The notes beneath the pieces were generated by a model. The model was given only the letters and a program-made list of their open reading frames with translations. It ran no database searches and was not told the DNA's origin. The position numbers and the translations under genes were made by a program. DNA of 64,000 nucleotides from Methanococcoides seepicolus. GTDB lineage: Archaea; Halobacteriota; Methanosarcinia; Methanosarcinales; Methanosarcinaceae. Positions 1 through 8,303 of the stretch are shown here, piece after piece (the first letter of the stretch is position 1; the number at the start of each line of letters is the position of its first letter). The stretch is taken from NCBI RefSeq assembly GCF_023684405.1, contig NZ_JAGSOI010000003.1:1-64000 (forward strand), written 5' to 3'.

Positions 1-1209
1 ATGTCCATTTCGGATACCATCGTGCGTGACCTTTACGGTGAAGCAGGTTATATCGTTGACAGGCTGACCACTCAGGTCGAACATAAGGTCACATTTAAAG
101 AAAGGATCGATTCAGTACTCACTTCAGAATATGTGGGTATTACCGGACTTGTTGCTGCACTTCTATTGACGTTCTTTGTAGTTTTTACTGTGGGCGGTTT
201 TCTCGAAGAGGGCATCGTTTCTCTGTTCGAGATATTTCTTATCTCTCCTGCAGAAAATCTGCTTGCAGGTTCACACCCTGTTCTCAGTAACGTTATCATC
301 TATTCTCTTCTGGGGGTCGAGGCAGGGTTCGCTATCGCTATTCCCTACATTGCGGTGTTCTACGTGATACTGTCACTGTTCGAGGATTCCGGTTATTTGA
401 CAAGGGCAGCTTTCCTGCTTGATAACTGGACGCACAAGGTAGGGCTTCACGGCAGGGCCATCATTCCTCTGGTACTTGGTATGGGTTGTAATGTCCCGGC
501 AATAATGTCTACACGCACCCTGAATACGATCCGTGAGAAAAGGATAGCATCTGTGCTGATAGCACTGACCCCATGTTCTGCAAGGACCGTGATCATAATT
601 GGACTTGTGGGCACCTTTGTGGGATATTGGGCAGCTATTTCCATCTACGTGCTTGAGCTTGTGATCATCTTTGCTACCGGCTGGGTGCTCGGCAAAGGGC
701 TTTCGGGAGAAAAGACCGGTCTTATAATGGAAATGGCCCCATTACGCAAGCCAGACCCAAGGGCTACTTTCCAGAAGACCTGGTTGCGTGTCCGTGAGTT
801 CATGTATATTGCGTTTCCGTTGCTCGTAGCTGGAAGTGCATTACTTGGTCTGATCGATTCCCTTGGTGTTCTGGATGTGTTCCAGAATGCAGTGGAGCCG
901 ATCTCAGTAGGGATCTTTGGATTACCGGCATTTGCAGCAACTGCGCTTATCTTCGGTATCCTCAGGAAAGAAATGGCGTTGCAGATACTGGCGGTGCTTG
1001 CCGGAACTGCAAATTTTGCCATGGTACTCACGCCATTGCAAATGTACTCTTTCGCGGTCATTAGCACCATCTATATCCCATGCATTGCAACCATTGCAAT
1101 ACTAAAGCACGAGCTTGGATGGAAAGACACAACTGTGATATCTCTTTTCACCATTACACTCGCACTGGTCATCGGTGCATTGATAAACATGATCGGAATG
1201 AACTTTTAA
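1..1209 (+). CDS. feoB: Ferrous iron transporter FeoB, C-terminal membrane part (cut by window edge)
   Basis: This is the membrane half of FeoB, the GTP-dependent ferrous iron importer. The two Gate motifs are readable: GCNVPA with Cys163 and PCSAR with Cys192, followed by the REFMYIAFP helix and the FGILRKEMA segment typical of FeoB. About ten hydrophobic helices cover the 402 visible residues. The N-terminal G-protein domain is absent because it lies upstream of the window, so the ATG at position 1 is almost certainly an internal methionine rather than the start. The reading frame closes at 1209 and a short unknown gene follows 73 bases later. Confidence 0.93.
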   Translation: MSISDTIVRDLYGEAGYIVDRLTTQVEHKVTFKERIDSVLTSEYVGITGLVAALLLTFFVVFTVGGFLEEGIVSLFEIFLISPAENLLAGSHPVLSNVIIYSLLGVEAGFAIAIPYIAVFYVILSLFEDSGYLTRAAFLLDNWTHKVGLHGRAIIPLVLGMGCNVPAIMSTRTLNTIREKRIASVLIALTPCSARTVIIIGLVGTFVGYWAAISIYVLELVIIFATGWVLGKGLSGEKTGLIMEMAPLRKPDPRATFQKTWLRVREFMYIAFPLLVAGSALLGLIDSLGVLDVFQNAVEPISVGIFGLPAFAATALIFGILRKEMALQILAVLAGTANFAMVLTPLQMYSFAVISTIYIPCIATIAILKHELGWKDTTVISLFTITLALVIGALINMIGMNF

Positions 1210-1282
1210 GGCTTACATTTTGCATGTATCTATAATATTTACATCTCGGTAGGTTTTAATAGTACAAAACAAACTTATCTAT

Positions 1283-1501
1283 ATGACCCGTATCACAGCC
1301 ACTACTGAAAAGCCAGCAATATCCGCGCTGATGGACATTTTCGAGATGAGCAACCTGCGTGCGCCGGGGTTCGACGAAGTATCTGACATGCTTGAGATGA
1401 TGGGTACGCATGCCTCAATAATGGATGGTGCCGTGTCATATGAGGAAGAAGAGGTTGCCCACGTTCATACACTGAGCATCATGGACGTAAAAAGAAAGTG
1501 A
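1283..1501 (+). CDS. Small acidic protein of unknown function, downstream of feoB
   Basis: A 72-residue acidic protein that I do not recognise. It has no membrane segment and no cysteines. Its middle reads as a methionine-rich amphipathic helix (EMSNLRAP, MLEMMGTH) and it ends in a basic KRK. A TATA-like stretch (TCTATAATATTTACA, about 1230-1244) lies ahead of it and there is no clear Shine-Dalgarno sequence, so it may have its own leaderless transcript. Its position after feoB suggests, but does not show, a link to iron uptake. FeoA and FeoC are both unlikely because neither an SH3-like fold signature nor a winged helix is visible. Confidence 0.6.
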   Translation: MTRITATTEKPAISALMDIFEMSNLRAPGFDEVSDMLEMMGTHASIMDGAVSYEEEEVAHVHTLSIMDVKRK

Positions 1502-1511
1502 GTTATTTTGT

Positions 1512-2297
1512 TCAAAGGGTCGAACTCAGAAGTTCGTCTATTTCTGCATCAATTTTTGCATCCAGGTCCATGTAAAAAGTGTGGTCACGTATAAGGTTGC
1601 CTTCAAATTCTATGGTATCAAGGTGGCCGTACCAGTAGATCACCATTCCTGTGCCATAGTCCCTTTCATAATGCTGGAACTGCTTTTTAAAATAGTAGGT
1701 GTGCTCCTTTTCATCCCCGAACATTGCCTTACTTTCTATCCACTCGATCTCAGTGCCATCAACATAGAGGGTCTTGTCAAGAAAAAAATCAGGTGTCTTC
1801 TGCATTCCTAGTTCTCTCAGGTCTTCTTCAGTGCTGTAACCTAACTTGTAGTGGTCAAGCCATTTGCCTATAATGTCCTCTCCCATCTTCCCTTTTACAA
1901 CCTGAAGTGCATGGGCTTTGGGGGAGAAGAAATGGTCAGAGTTGGTCGCATCTTCTATTTCGATCGCAAGTCTTCTGTTGTCCAGTGTGGACAGATTCTT
2001 GAGGACATGCTTTTTAGAGTAACCCAGTTCCTTGATGATCACACTTGCCATTAAAGTAGCTGGGACATCATTATTCTGTGCCAGCGTATTGATGGTCATG
2101 CCCTTTTCCCAGAGGTATCGGAAGTTCTTTGCTTTATTCTGAAGCTGCCCCATCTTCCTTTTGACCTTTGAGACCGTTTTCTGATTGAGGATCGCTGCAA
2201 TGACCCCTGTGCTTTCTTCAAATTCAATAGCTAATATATCTACATCTTCAAGGGTGTTCGCCCGCTGATATATCTGGAGGTAGGTCTCTTTTTCCAT
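1512..2297 (-). CDS. TPD-motif PD-(D/E)XK nuclease-like protein (CDIN1/C15orf41 family)
   Basis: A 261-residue protein with a helical, helix-turn-helix-like N-terminal half (about 1-115) and a C-terminal restriction-endonuclease-like half. The signature TPD is at 168-170, and a WIESK segment supplies Glu188 and Lys190, so Asp170...Glu188-x-Lys190 makes a complete PD-(D/E)XK site; Glu140 in GEDIIGKWL is a likely helix contributor. This is the architecture of the TPD family, whose human member CDIN1 is mutated in congenital dyserythropoietic anaemia type I. The ATG is preceded by GGAGAGGACTGAAA and lies 2 bases after the stop of the glycosylase gene, so the two are cotranscribed and probably act in DNA repair or processing. 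The substrate is unknown. Confidence 0.85.
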   Translation of the reverse strand: MEKETYLQIYQRANTLEDVDILAIEFEESTGVIAAILNQKTVSKVKRKMGQLQNKAKNFRYLWEKGMTINTLAQNNDVPATLMASVIIKELGYSKKHVLKNLSTLDNRRLAIEIEDATNSDHFFSPKAHALQVVKGKMGEDIIGKWLDHYKLGYSTEEDLRELGMQKTPDFFLDKTLYVDGTEIEWIESKAMFGDEKEHTYYFKKQFQHYERDYGTGMVIYWYGHLDTIEFEGNLIRDHTFYMDLDAKIDAEIDELLSSTL

Positions 2298-2299
2298 TT

Positions 2300-2932
2300 T
2301 CAGTCCTCTCCTTTTGATCCTTTGGTCAGTACACAGTCGTCACACTGTTTCTTTCCGCAGTAGCTCTTAGCATACTCCACTATCAATGCGTGGTATTCCT
2401 TATATAGCGACACATCTTCAGGAAGGTTCTTTTCAAACATCTCCTGAAGTTGCATATAATTGCCTTCAATACCGATACATTTCATGATGCGTGTCGTGTA
2501 AGCATCGATCACGAACTTCGGTTTATCAGCAGCGTAAAGAACAATACTATCAGCAGTCTCATTTCCCACACCATTGAGGGAAAGCATGAGGTTGCGCAAC
2601 TGGGTTGTCGGCAAGGAAAATACATTATCTATTCCTTCCCTGGCAAAGAAGCCTGCAATACCTTTCAGACGTTTTGCTTTCTGTCGGTAAAAACCGCAAC
2701 ATCTGACAAGTTCTTCAATAAGTTCCAGTTCAGCTCTCGCAAGTTTTTCAGGTTCTATCAGATCATATTTCTTCAGACCTTCTATGGCCTTCTCGACATT
2801 GGTCCATTTTGTCTGTTGTGTCAGTATTGTGCCGATCACAACTTCAAAAGGAGTGTCAGCAGGCCACCATTGAAGATGTCCTATCTTTTCGAGGAGTGCC
2901 TCGTAGATATCACTGACATGTTCGTTTTTCAT
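2300..2932 (-). CDS. Endonuclease III-related DNA glycosylase (HhH-GPD family)
   Basis: A 210-residue HhH-GPD protein predicted to excise a damaged or mismatched base. The helix-hairpin-helix is LNGVGNETAD (119-128) and the catalytic aspartate is Asp143 in VIDAYTTR. At the place of the endonuclease III lyase lysine there is Glu125, which points to a monofunctional glycosylase. The WWPADTPFE segment near residue 22-30 is typical of the COG2231 branch rather than Nth itself. The C-terminal cluster has only three cysteines (Cys192, Cys197, Cys200); the fourth ligand of the usual [4Fe-4S] loop is missing, and the protein ends in a short charged tail. It is the first gene of a two-gene operon with the TPD nuclease. 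Confidence 0.88.
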   Translation of the reverse strand: MKNEHVSDIYEALLEKIGHLQWWPADTPFEVVIGTILTQQTKWTNVEKAIEGLKKYDLIEPEKLARAELELIEELVRCCGFYRQKAKRLKGIAGFFAREGIDNVFSLPTTQLRNLMLSLNGVGNETADSIVLYAADKPKFVIDAYTTRIMKCIGIEGNYMQLQEMFEKNLPEDVSLYKEYHALIVEYAKSYCGKKQCDDCVLTKGSKGED

Positions 2933-3054
2933 CTCATTTTATAGATGTTCTCCTATTATATAATCATTAAAGCTCTCTTCAATAAAGGCATAATGGAGGA
3001 AATATCCCTGTGAGATGAAGTTAATAATGAAGAAAAAATTAAGGTGGTAGATGT

Positions 3055-3537
3055 TTATTTCCAAAAATCCTTCTCATAATCTTCGGAAATATCTCCCAAG
3101 TCCATCATCTTGCTTAGCTTATCCTTTTTGTCGGCATCTTCTTTCGAAGGTGTGATCTCCCTGACCATTTCGGTTTTTGGGTCAGAAACATGTGATTCGA
3201 TCACTGTGGTATTCTCTGATTCCATCACAATGGTTTCTCTTATCTCACTAATATGAGGGGCCATCTCTTTCTTCTCTTCAATGGTCTCTTTTTCTATAGT
3301 GAAAAGTTCTGGCGTATGCCTGTCGATCGTTGCTTCAGAGATACTCCCAAGTCGTCTGCGAGTCTCTTCCGCATAGGTGTCGCGAGTAGTTCCTATCTGA
3401 TCGCTTTGTTTGTGAGTCCCGCGGTATCCGATGGAACAGTTCTCCTCGCCTGTACGCCAGTCTATGTGGTAGAGGTAGCATTGCTCTTTCTTACATCGGT
3501 GCTCGTTGTCCTGTGGGCATATATCGGGTAACGCCAT
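3055..3537 (-). CDS. Conserved-looking protein with N-terminal four-cysteine site, unknown function
   Basis: A 160-residue protein I cannot assign. The first 40 residues hold four cysteines (Cys7, Cys15, Cys20, Cys34) around a YLYHIDWRTGEENC segment, a spacing that could bind zinc or an iron-sulfur cluster. Residues 60-160 are highly charged, rich in Glu and Ser/Thr, with little predicted globular structure. Start is ATG at 3537 with only a weak GTGGTTTACC ahead. It sits 29 bases downstream of prs on the same strand and could be read through from it. No membrane segment or signal peptide is seen. Confidence 0.72.
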   Translation of the reverse strand: MALPDICPQDNEHRCKKEQCYLYHIDWRTGEENCSIGYRGTHKQSDQIGTTRDTYAEETRRRLGSISEATIDRHTPELFTIEKETIEEKKEMAPHISEIRETIVMESENTTVIESHVSDPKTEMVREITPSKEDADKKDKLSKMMDLGDISEDYEKDFWK

Positions 3538-3566
3538 GGTAAACCACTTCGGTATGATTATATTTC

Positions 3567-4415
3567 TCAGATGTTCTTCAGGAAATCAGCGATAAGCGGA
3601 GCAACACTGATGCTGCTTTGTGCTTTTTCAAGAGTGTCCGATGCGATGATCTCATGGACGCCAGCATTGTAAAGCCTTAAGACACCGTTCTTGGTAAGCA
3701 CAGGATGCACGCATGCGATGTAAACATCTTTGGCGCCCTGGCTACGAAGCAGTTTTATGGACTCTGCCATAGTGCCTCCTGTGGCAATCATATCGTCTAT
3801 GAGAATGATCTCTTTCCCTGTGACATCGATGTTCTTCGTCTTGATAGTTACAGTGTCCCCGGAATGTCTGGTCTTTTCAAGGTAATCGTACTCGATCCCT
3901 ACATCCGCTGCGGCACTTTCTGCAAGGGCAATAGCTCCTTTGTCAGGTGCGATGATAAGCGGATCTTCCAGACCCAGTGATCTGATGTAATTCCCTATCA
4001 AATGGGATGCGTCAAGGTCAAAGGAATCCGCATTGAAATGTTCTAGTACGCTCTTCTCATGAATATTGACCGTGATGACCCTGTCAGCATGGATAGTCCG
4101 TGCAATAGCACGTGCACTGATAGCTTCTCCAGACCTGAACGCCTTATCCTGTCTTGCATAACCCATGTAAGGTATAACCACTGTGATCGTGGGTGCATCC
4201 TCACAGGCATCGATAAGCTGTAACAGAGATACAAGGTCTGCGTCTGTGGGTGTGCTCTGTATAATGGTCACATCATCGACAATATCTTCGAGTATCCTTG
4301 TATAGACCTCTCCGTCGGGGAAACGGTTGAATTCGCAAAGGGTTGGTTCCATATTTAGTTCTCTTGCCACACGTGATGCAAGTAACTGTGATGCAGGTCC
4401 TGCTATGATCTTCAA
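3567..4415 (-). CDS. prs: Ribose-phosphate pyrophosphokinase (PRPP synthetase)
   Basis: Makes phosphoribosyl pyrophosphate from ribose 5-phosphate and ATP, feeding purine, pyrimidine, histidine and, in methanogens, methanopterin synthesis. The 282 residues match the short archaeal form. Visible motifs are RFPDGEVYTRI near residue 27, the flexible-loop region PYMGYARQDKAF, and the PRPP-binding loop LIDDMIATGGTMAE near residue 207. The start is TTG at 4415 with GAGGTACATCAT ahead of it. hisE and purH, both users of PRPP or its products, occur elsewhere in this window but in other transcription units. Confidence 0.96.
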   Translation of the reverse strand: MKIIAGPASQLLASRVARELNMEPTLCEFNRFPDGEVYTRILEDIVDDVTIIQSTPTDADLVSLLQLIDACEDAPTITVVIPYMGYARQDKAFRSGEAISARAIARTIHADRVITVNIHEKSVLEHFNADSFDLDASHLIGNYIRSLGLEDPLIIAPDKGAIALAESAAADVGIEYDYLEKTRHSGDTVTIKTKNIDVTGKEIILIDDMIATGGTMAESIKLLRSQGAKDVYIACVHPVLTKNGVLRLYNAGVHEIIASDTLEKAQSSISVAPLIADFLKNI

Positions 4416-4497
4416 ATGATGTACCTCTCTTGTCTCGTTTTGTAGTAATCGAATTATCAGCCAATGAACTTTCCTATCTACATTGAACCATTAAAAG

Positions 4498-4983
4498 TCA
4501 TTGGTTTGTAATGATCTCTTTCACTTTCCTTACAACATGGATGTTCTCAATTGCAGTTGATGGGTAATTGCCGGTATTGTCCTTTTCAGCAGACTTTACC
4601 ATGTCCCATACCGTGAGAAGTGCAACTGAAACCCCTGTAAGTGCTTCCATTTCAACACCTGTTCTGCCCACGGACCTTACTTCAACATTGGCAGTAACAT
4701 CACCTTCGCCGATCTCAAATTCCACATCTACGGAAGTTATCGGTATCTGGTGGCACATCGGAATCAGGTCCGGCGTTCTCTTTACTGCAAGTATGGCAGC
4801 GGTCCTCGCTGTGGCAAGGACGTTTCCTTTTTCCACACTTCCACTGCGTATCTTCTCGGCAGTTTCTCCATGAAGTTTTATTTTTCCGGAAGCTGTCGCA
4901 TACCTGACAACCGTGTCTTTGTTACTTATGTCGACCATGTAAGCACGGTCATCTTTAATGTGACTGAATTCCTGCATTAACAT
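4498..4983 (-). CDS. moaC: Cyclic pyranopterin monophosphate synthase MoaC
   Basis: Second step of molybdopterin synthesis, forming cyclic pyranopterin monophosphate from the MoaA product; needed for the molybdenum or tungsten formylmethanofuran dehydrogenase. The family motifs MCHQIPIT (about residue 76) and MEALTGVSVALLTVWDMVKS (about 112-131) are intact, including the active-site Lys and Asp region SAEKDN. Length (161 aa) is normal. Two starts are possible, ATG 4983 and ATG 4977; GGAGAA upstream is better spaced for the second. It follows the 59-aa ORF by 11 bases and is the last gene of the nnr-ORF-moaC operon. Confidence 0.95.
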   Translation of the reverse strand: MLMQEFSHIKDDRAYMVDISNKDTVVRYATASGKIKLHGETAEKIRSGSVEKGNVLATARTAAILAVKRTPDLIPMCHQIPITSVDVEFEIGEGDVTANVEVRSVGRTGVEMEALTGVSVALLTVWDMVKSAEKDNTGNYPSTAIENIHVVRKVKEIITNQ

Positions 4984-4994
4984 TTCTCCAATAT

Positions 4995-5174
4995 TTAATC
5001 GATACGCACCTGTTTCCTCTGGTCATAATCAAGAATTGCATCCTGCATTTTTGACATGAGTTCCCGTGCTTCAGGGATCGAGAGCTTGACAATTTCCTCG
5101 TCCTCTCCATGACTTACTACTACACGAAGCCGGTTCCTTTCGATATCGACTATTATTTTTCTTTCTGTATCCAT
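4995..5174 (-). CDS. Small 59-aa protein between nnr and moaC
   Basis: A short gene of 59 codons plus stop. Evidence that it is real: ATG at 5174 with AAAGGGAGTGGGAAT ahead, 13 bases after the NAD(P)HX gene and 11 bases before moaC, so it fills the operon exactly. The product starts MDTERKIIVDIERN, continues with a short beta-like LRVVVSH segment and then a charged helix (IPEARELMSKMQDAILDY). No cysteines and no membrane segment. The pattern of beta hairpin plus helix could be a small binding domain, but I do not recognise a family and propose no function. Confidence 0.78.
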   Translation of the reverse strand: MDTERKIIVDIERNRLRVVVSHGEDEEIVKLSIPEARELMSKMQDAILDYDQRKQVRID

Positions 5175-5187
5175 ATTCCCACTCCCT

Positions 5188-6660
5188 TTATTTCATTACT
5201 TCTGTTATCATATCAATAATATCTGTTGCAAGCAACCCGTGCCCCCACCTTTCAAAAGCAAGGTCTCCGGCTACTCCATTGATATAAGCTGCACCACATG
5301 CCGCATCCATCGCAGGCGCAATTGCAAAAAGAGCCCCTGTTATTCCGGCAAGAACATCTCCTGTGCCGCCGACCGTCATTCCCGGATTTCCGGTATGATT
5401 GATGGCGACCCGCTCTCCGTTGCTTATGTGGTCCTCTTTACCCTTAAGCAGGACAGTTACATTGTTCTTCTTTGAGAACTCAAGTGCGTCCTCTTTACCA
5501 TTTCCGCCCAGTGCAGTAAATTCTCCTGCATGTGGCGTGATGATCATCTCAATGTCTTCTGGCACAGGAAGGGCTATCCCGTAAAGTCCGTCTGCATCGA
5601 CAACCACTTTTTTGCAAAGGGGAACGATCTTCGAGACAGTATCTTTCGTCCGCTCGTCCCTTCCGAGTCCCATTCCCATGACCACTACGTCATGGCCTTC
5701 TATGAGTTTGGCAACGGTGTCAATATCCTTCTCACACAGGATATTGGAAGAAAGAGCTTTCACAATGATGTTCGGTGAGAAGGAAGCTATGATGTCTGCA
5801 ACATTTGCAGGGGCTGCCACTGTCACTATGTCTGCACCGGTACGCAATGCTGCCATGGCAGTGAGTGCAGGAGCACCGGAGTAAGGCCCGCCTCCGATAA
5901 TGAGCATCCTTCCATGTTGCCCTTTGTGGCTATCCCTGGATCTTGTTCGGAATGCAGCGATATCCCCTTTTCCAACGTATGTCTCAGCATCCTCACAAAC
6001 TCCTATGTTGATGACCTTGACCTCGGATGTGTATTCTTTAGCATGGTCTGATGCCAGTCCCTTTTTCATCCTGTGAAAAGTGAGAGTAATATCCGCACGT
6101 ACCGATCTATCGAATTTCCCTCCCTCGGGATCGAATCCTGAAGGTACATCAACAGCAACTACCGGGACCTTTGAATCGTTGATAAGGTCTATCACTGTTG
6201 CTTCAGTTTCCCTTAACTTTCCGGTGATGCCTGTTCCCAGTAATGCATCCACTATCAGGTCTGCGTCGTCAAGCCATCTAGTTGCTTTAAGCTGTTGGGG
6301 ATCTGTTATCTCAATGAACCCCTCAATTCTACAATGTTCAAGAAGAGCGAAATTGTGCATTGAATCCTGGGTCCTTATTCCCGAAGCCGATCCAATGAGT
6401 GCAATATTGACTGTAATTGCAGGGTCGTATACCAGATGTCTGGCAGCAACAAAAGCATCGCCTCCGTTATTCCCCCTTCCTGCAACGATGAGCACATTTC
6501 CTTTTTGAATGCGTTCCTTCACTTCATGGGCAATGGCAGCTCCGGCATTTTCCATAAGCTGGAGTCCTTTTAATCCCAAGTGCTCGCAATTCTCATCGAT
6601 CGTTTTCATTCTTGAAGTTGTGATCCCCTTCATGTTCTTCATATATTCTTCTGTTTGCAT
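5188..6660 (-). CDS. nnr: Bifunctional NAD(P)HX epimerase / ADP-dependent NAD(P)HX dehydratase
   Basis: Repairs hydrated NADH and NADPH. The N-terminal YjeF domain (about 1-220) is the epimerase, with QLMENAG and GRGNNGGDAF motifs. The C-terminal ribokinase-like domain is the dehydratase, with GGGPYSGAPAL at its start and the catalytic GGTGDVLAG loop; the aspartate is about 55 residues from the C terminus. Upstream starts are unclear: ATG 6660 is given, but an in-frame TTG at 6678 and ATGs at 6642 and 6633 are possible, and none has a strong ribosome site. It leads an operon with a 59-aa protein and moaC, divergent from the RCK-DHH gene. Confidence 0.93.
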   Translation of the reverse strand: MQTEEYMKNMKGITTSRMKTIDENCEHLGLKGLQLMENAGAAIAHEVKERIQKGNVLIVAGRGNNGGDAFVAARHLVYDPAITVNIALIGSASGIRTQDSMHNFALLEHCRIEGFIEITDPQQLKATRWLDDADLIVDALLGTGITGKLRETEATVIDLINDSKVPVVAVDVPSGFDPEGGKFDRSVRADITLTFHRMKKGLASDHAKEYTSEVKVINIGVCEDAETYVGKGDIAAFRTRSRDSHKGQHGRMLIIGGGPYSGAPALTAMAALRTGADIVTVAAPANVADIIASFSPNIIVKALSSNILCEKDIDTVAKLIEGHDVVVMGMGLGRDERTKDTVSKIVPLCKKVVVDADGLYGIALPVPEDIEMIITPHAGEFTALGGNGKEDALEFSKKNNVTVLLKGKEDHISNGERVAINHTGNPGMTVGGTGDVLAGITGALFAIAPAMDAACGAAYINGVAGDLAFERWGHGLLATDIIDMITEVMK

Positions 6661-6821
6661 CGTATTTAGTTCTATCAATCTGGTTATTTTGACTTCAATG
6701 AGTACGGATTGGGTATGTCTTCATTTCCGGTGGAAGCGTTCATGTATATATACGTTTTCCGAAAGACGCTTAATAGCGAACAATTAATTATAGCTTACGA
6801 GGAGGTATCAATATACCCACT

Positions 6822-8279
6822 TTGAAAGAAATAGATGTCCCGGACAAGAAGTGGCAAAATCCCACTTATCTGATCTTGGGAAGTGGCAGTATCGGTTTTG
6901 CTGTCGCAAAGGAGCTCCGTGAGCTCGATAAAGACCTTATAATCGTTGATAAGGATTCGCAAAAAGTTGAAACGTTACGCGAAGATGCGTATGAGGCCAT
7001 TGCAGGGGATATTTCTGACCCTGAGGTCTACAAACAATTGAACCTCAAAGAGCTTACAGGCGTTCTTGTTCTTAGTTCTGACAATGAGGCCAACAAAAAG
7101 GCACTTGAGATAATACCCACTTTGGGTATAAATGATGCTTATTGTGTGGCAAGGGCATCTGATGCCATCAATCTGCAGGAGATGGAAGCTCTCGGTGCAG
7201 ACCTTGTGTTGATGCCATCCCGATTGGTTGCAAAATCGCTTGCAAGATCGCTTGGACGTGCAGAGGTTGTTCACCGTGGGAACAAGCTGTCCCAATGGTT
7301 CAAGGATATGTCCGGCAATGCACTTGCTATCGTAGTTCATGACAATCCCGATCCGGATGCTATTTCCAGTGCACTTGCACTGCAAAAGATCGCGGATTCA
7401 TTTGATGTTAAGTCCTCTATATTGTATCATGGTGAGATCGGACATCAGGAGAACAAGGCATTCGTGAATCTACTGGGTATCGACCTTAACAGAATGGAAG
7501 AGCATAGCCTTTCTGATTTTTCTGATATCGCAATGGTGGATTGTGCGGTTCCGGGAGCTAATAATATGTTATCTCCTGGAATGCATCTCGGTATCGTTCT
7601 GGACCATCATCCACTGGGGGACTCGGATATCGATGCTGATTTTGTGGATATTCGTCCTAATGTGGGAGCATCTGCAACGATCCTTACCAAATATCTGCAG
7701 GAATTGAACATCGAGATCGAACAGGTTCTTGCAACTGCTTTGCTTTACGGTATCAGGACCGATACCTTGGATTTCAAGAGGAATACCGATTCAGCAGATC
7801 TTTCTGCAGCTGCTTACCTTTACCCATTGGCGGACCATGAAATACTTGACCAGCTCGAACGCCCTTCAATGTCGATCGAGACGCTTGATATTCTGGGAAA
7901 GGCTATTCTTAACAAGCAGGTCATTGGTAGCTATCTGTTGTCGAACGTTGGTGTCATAAGGGACCGCGATGCCCTTCCGCAGGCATCGGATTACCTTCTC
8001 AGCCTTGAAGGCATCTCCACGTCTATTGTTTTCGGTGTGTCCGATGACCGTATCTTCATCTCAGGTCGAAGCAATGACATCAGGATAAATCTCGGGGAGG
8101 TCCTTAGGCGTGCGTTCGGAGAAAAGGCTGCTGGAGGTCACTCCAATGCAGCAGGGGCCCAGATCCCGCTTGGTGTGTTCAGTGATATAAAGGATAGGCA
8201 GACACTTCTCAGACTTGTCAATGAGGCGGTTGTTAAGAAATTCCTTAACGCGGTCGGTGTTGATGAGAATACGGAATGA
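6822..8279 (+). CDS. RCK/TrkA-N plus DHH-DHHA1 phosphoesterase
   Basis: A 485-residue protein in three parts: an N-terminal Rossmann RCK domain (LILGSGSIGFAVAKEL at 17-32, IIVDKD after the second strand), a DHH domain with HDNPDPDA (about 173-180) and LDHHPL (about 260), and a DHHA1 domain with GGHSNAAG (about 438). DHH-DHHA1 enzymes hydrolyse nucleotide phosphodiesters; in archaea cyclic di-AMP or short oligonucleotides are plausible substrates, and the RCK part could sense a nucleotide. This is inference. The annotated TTG start at 6822 lies 15 bases beyond the strong GAGGAGGT at 6799-6806, an awkward spacing discussed in the findings. Confidence 0.88.
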   Translation: MKEIDVPDKKWQNPTYLILGSGSIGFAVAKELRELDKDLIIVDKDSQKVETLREDAYEAIAGDISDPEVYKQLNLKELTGVLVLSSDNEANKKALEIIPTLGINDAYCVARASDAINLQEMEALGADLVLMPSRLVAKSLARSLGRAEVVHRGNKLSQWFKDMSGNALAIVVHDNPDPDAISSALALQKIADSFDVKSSILYHGEIGHQENKAFVNLLGIDLNRMEEHSLSDFSDIAMVDCAVPGANNMLSPGMHLGIVLDHHPLGDSDIDADFVDIRPNVGASATILTKYLQELNIEIEQVLATALLYGIRTDTLDFKRNTDSADLSAAAYLYPLADHEILDQLERPSMSIETLDILGKAILNKQVIGSYLLSNVGVIRDRDALPQASDYLLSLEGISTSIVFGVSDDRIFISGRSNDIRINLGEVLRRAFGEKAAGGHSNAAGAQIPLGVFSDIKDRQTLLRLVNEAVVKKFLNAVGVDENTE

Positions 8280-8303
8280 GCTTGAATAATTTGTAGGCTG
8301 ATC

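Noticed and set aside
5530-6508. Plus-strand frames antisense to the NAD(P)HX gene
   Set aside because: Low-complexity Ser/Ala/Pro-rich translations without a ribosome site; shadows of a well-supported gene on the other strand.
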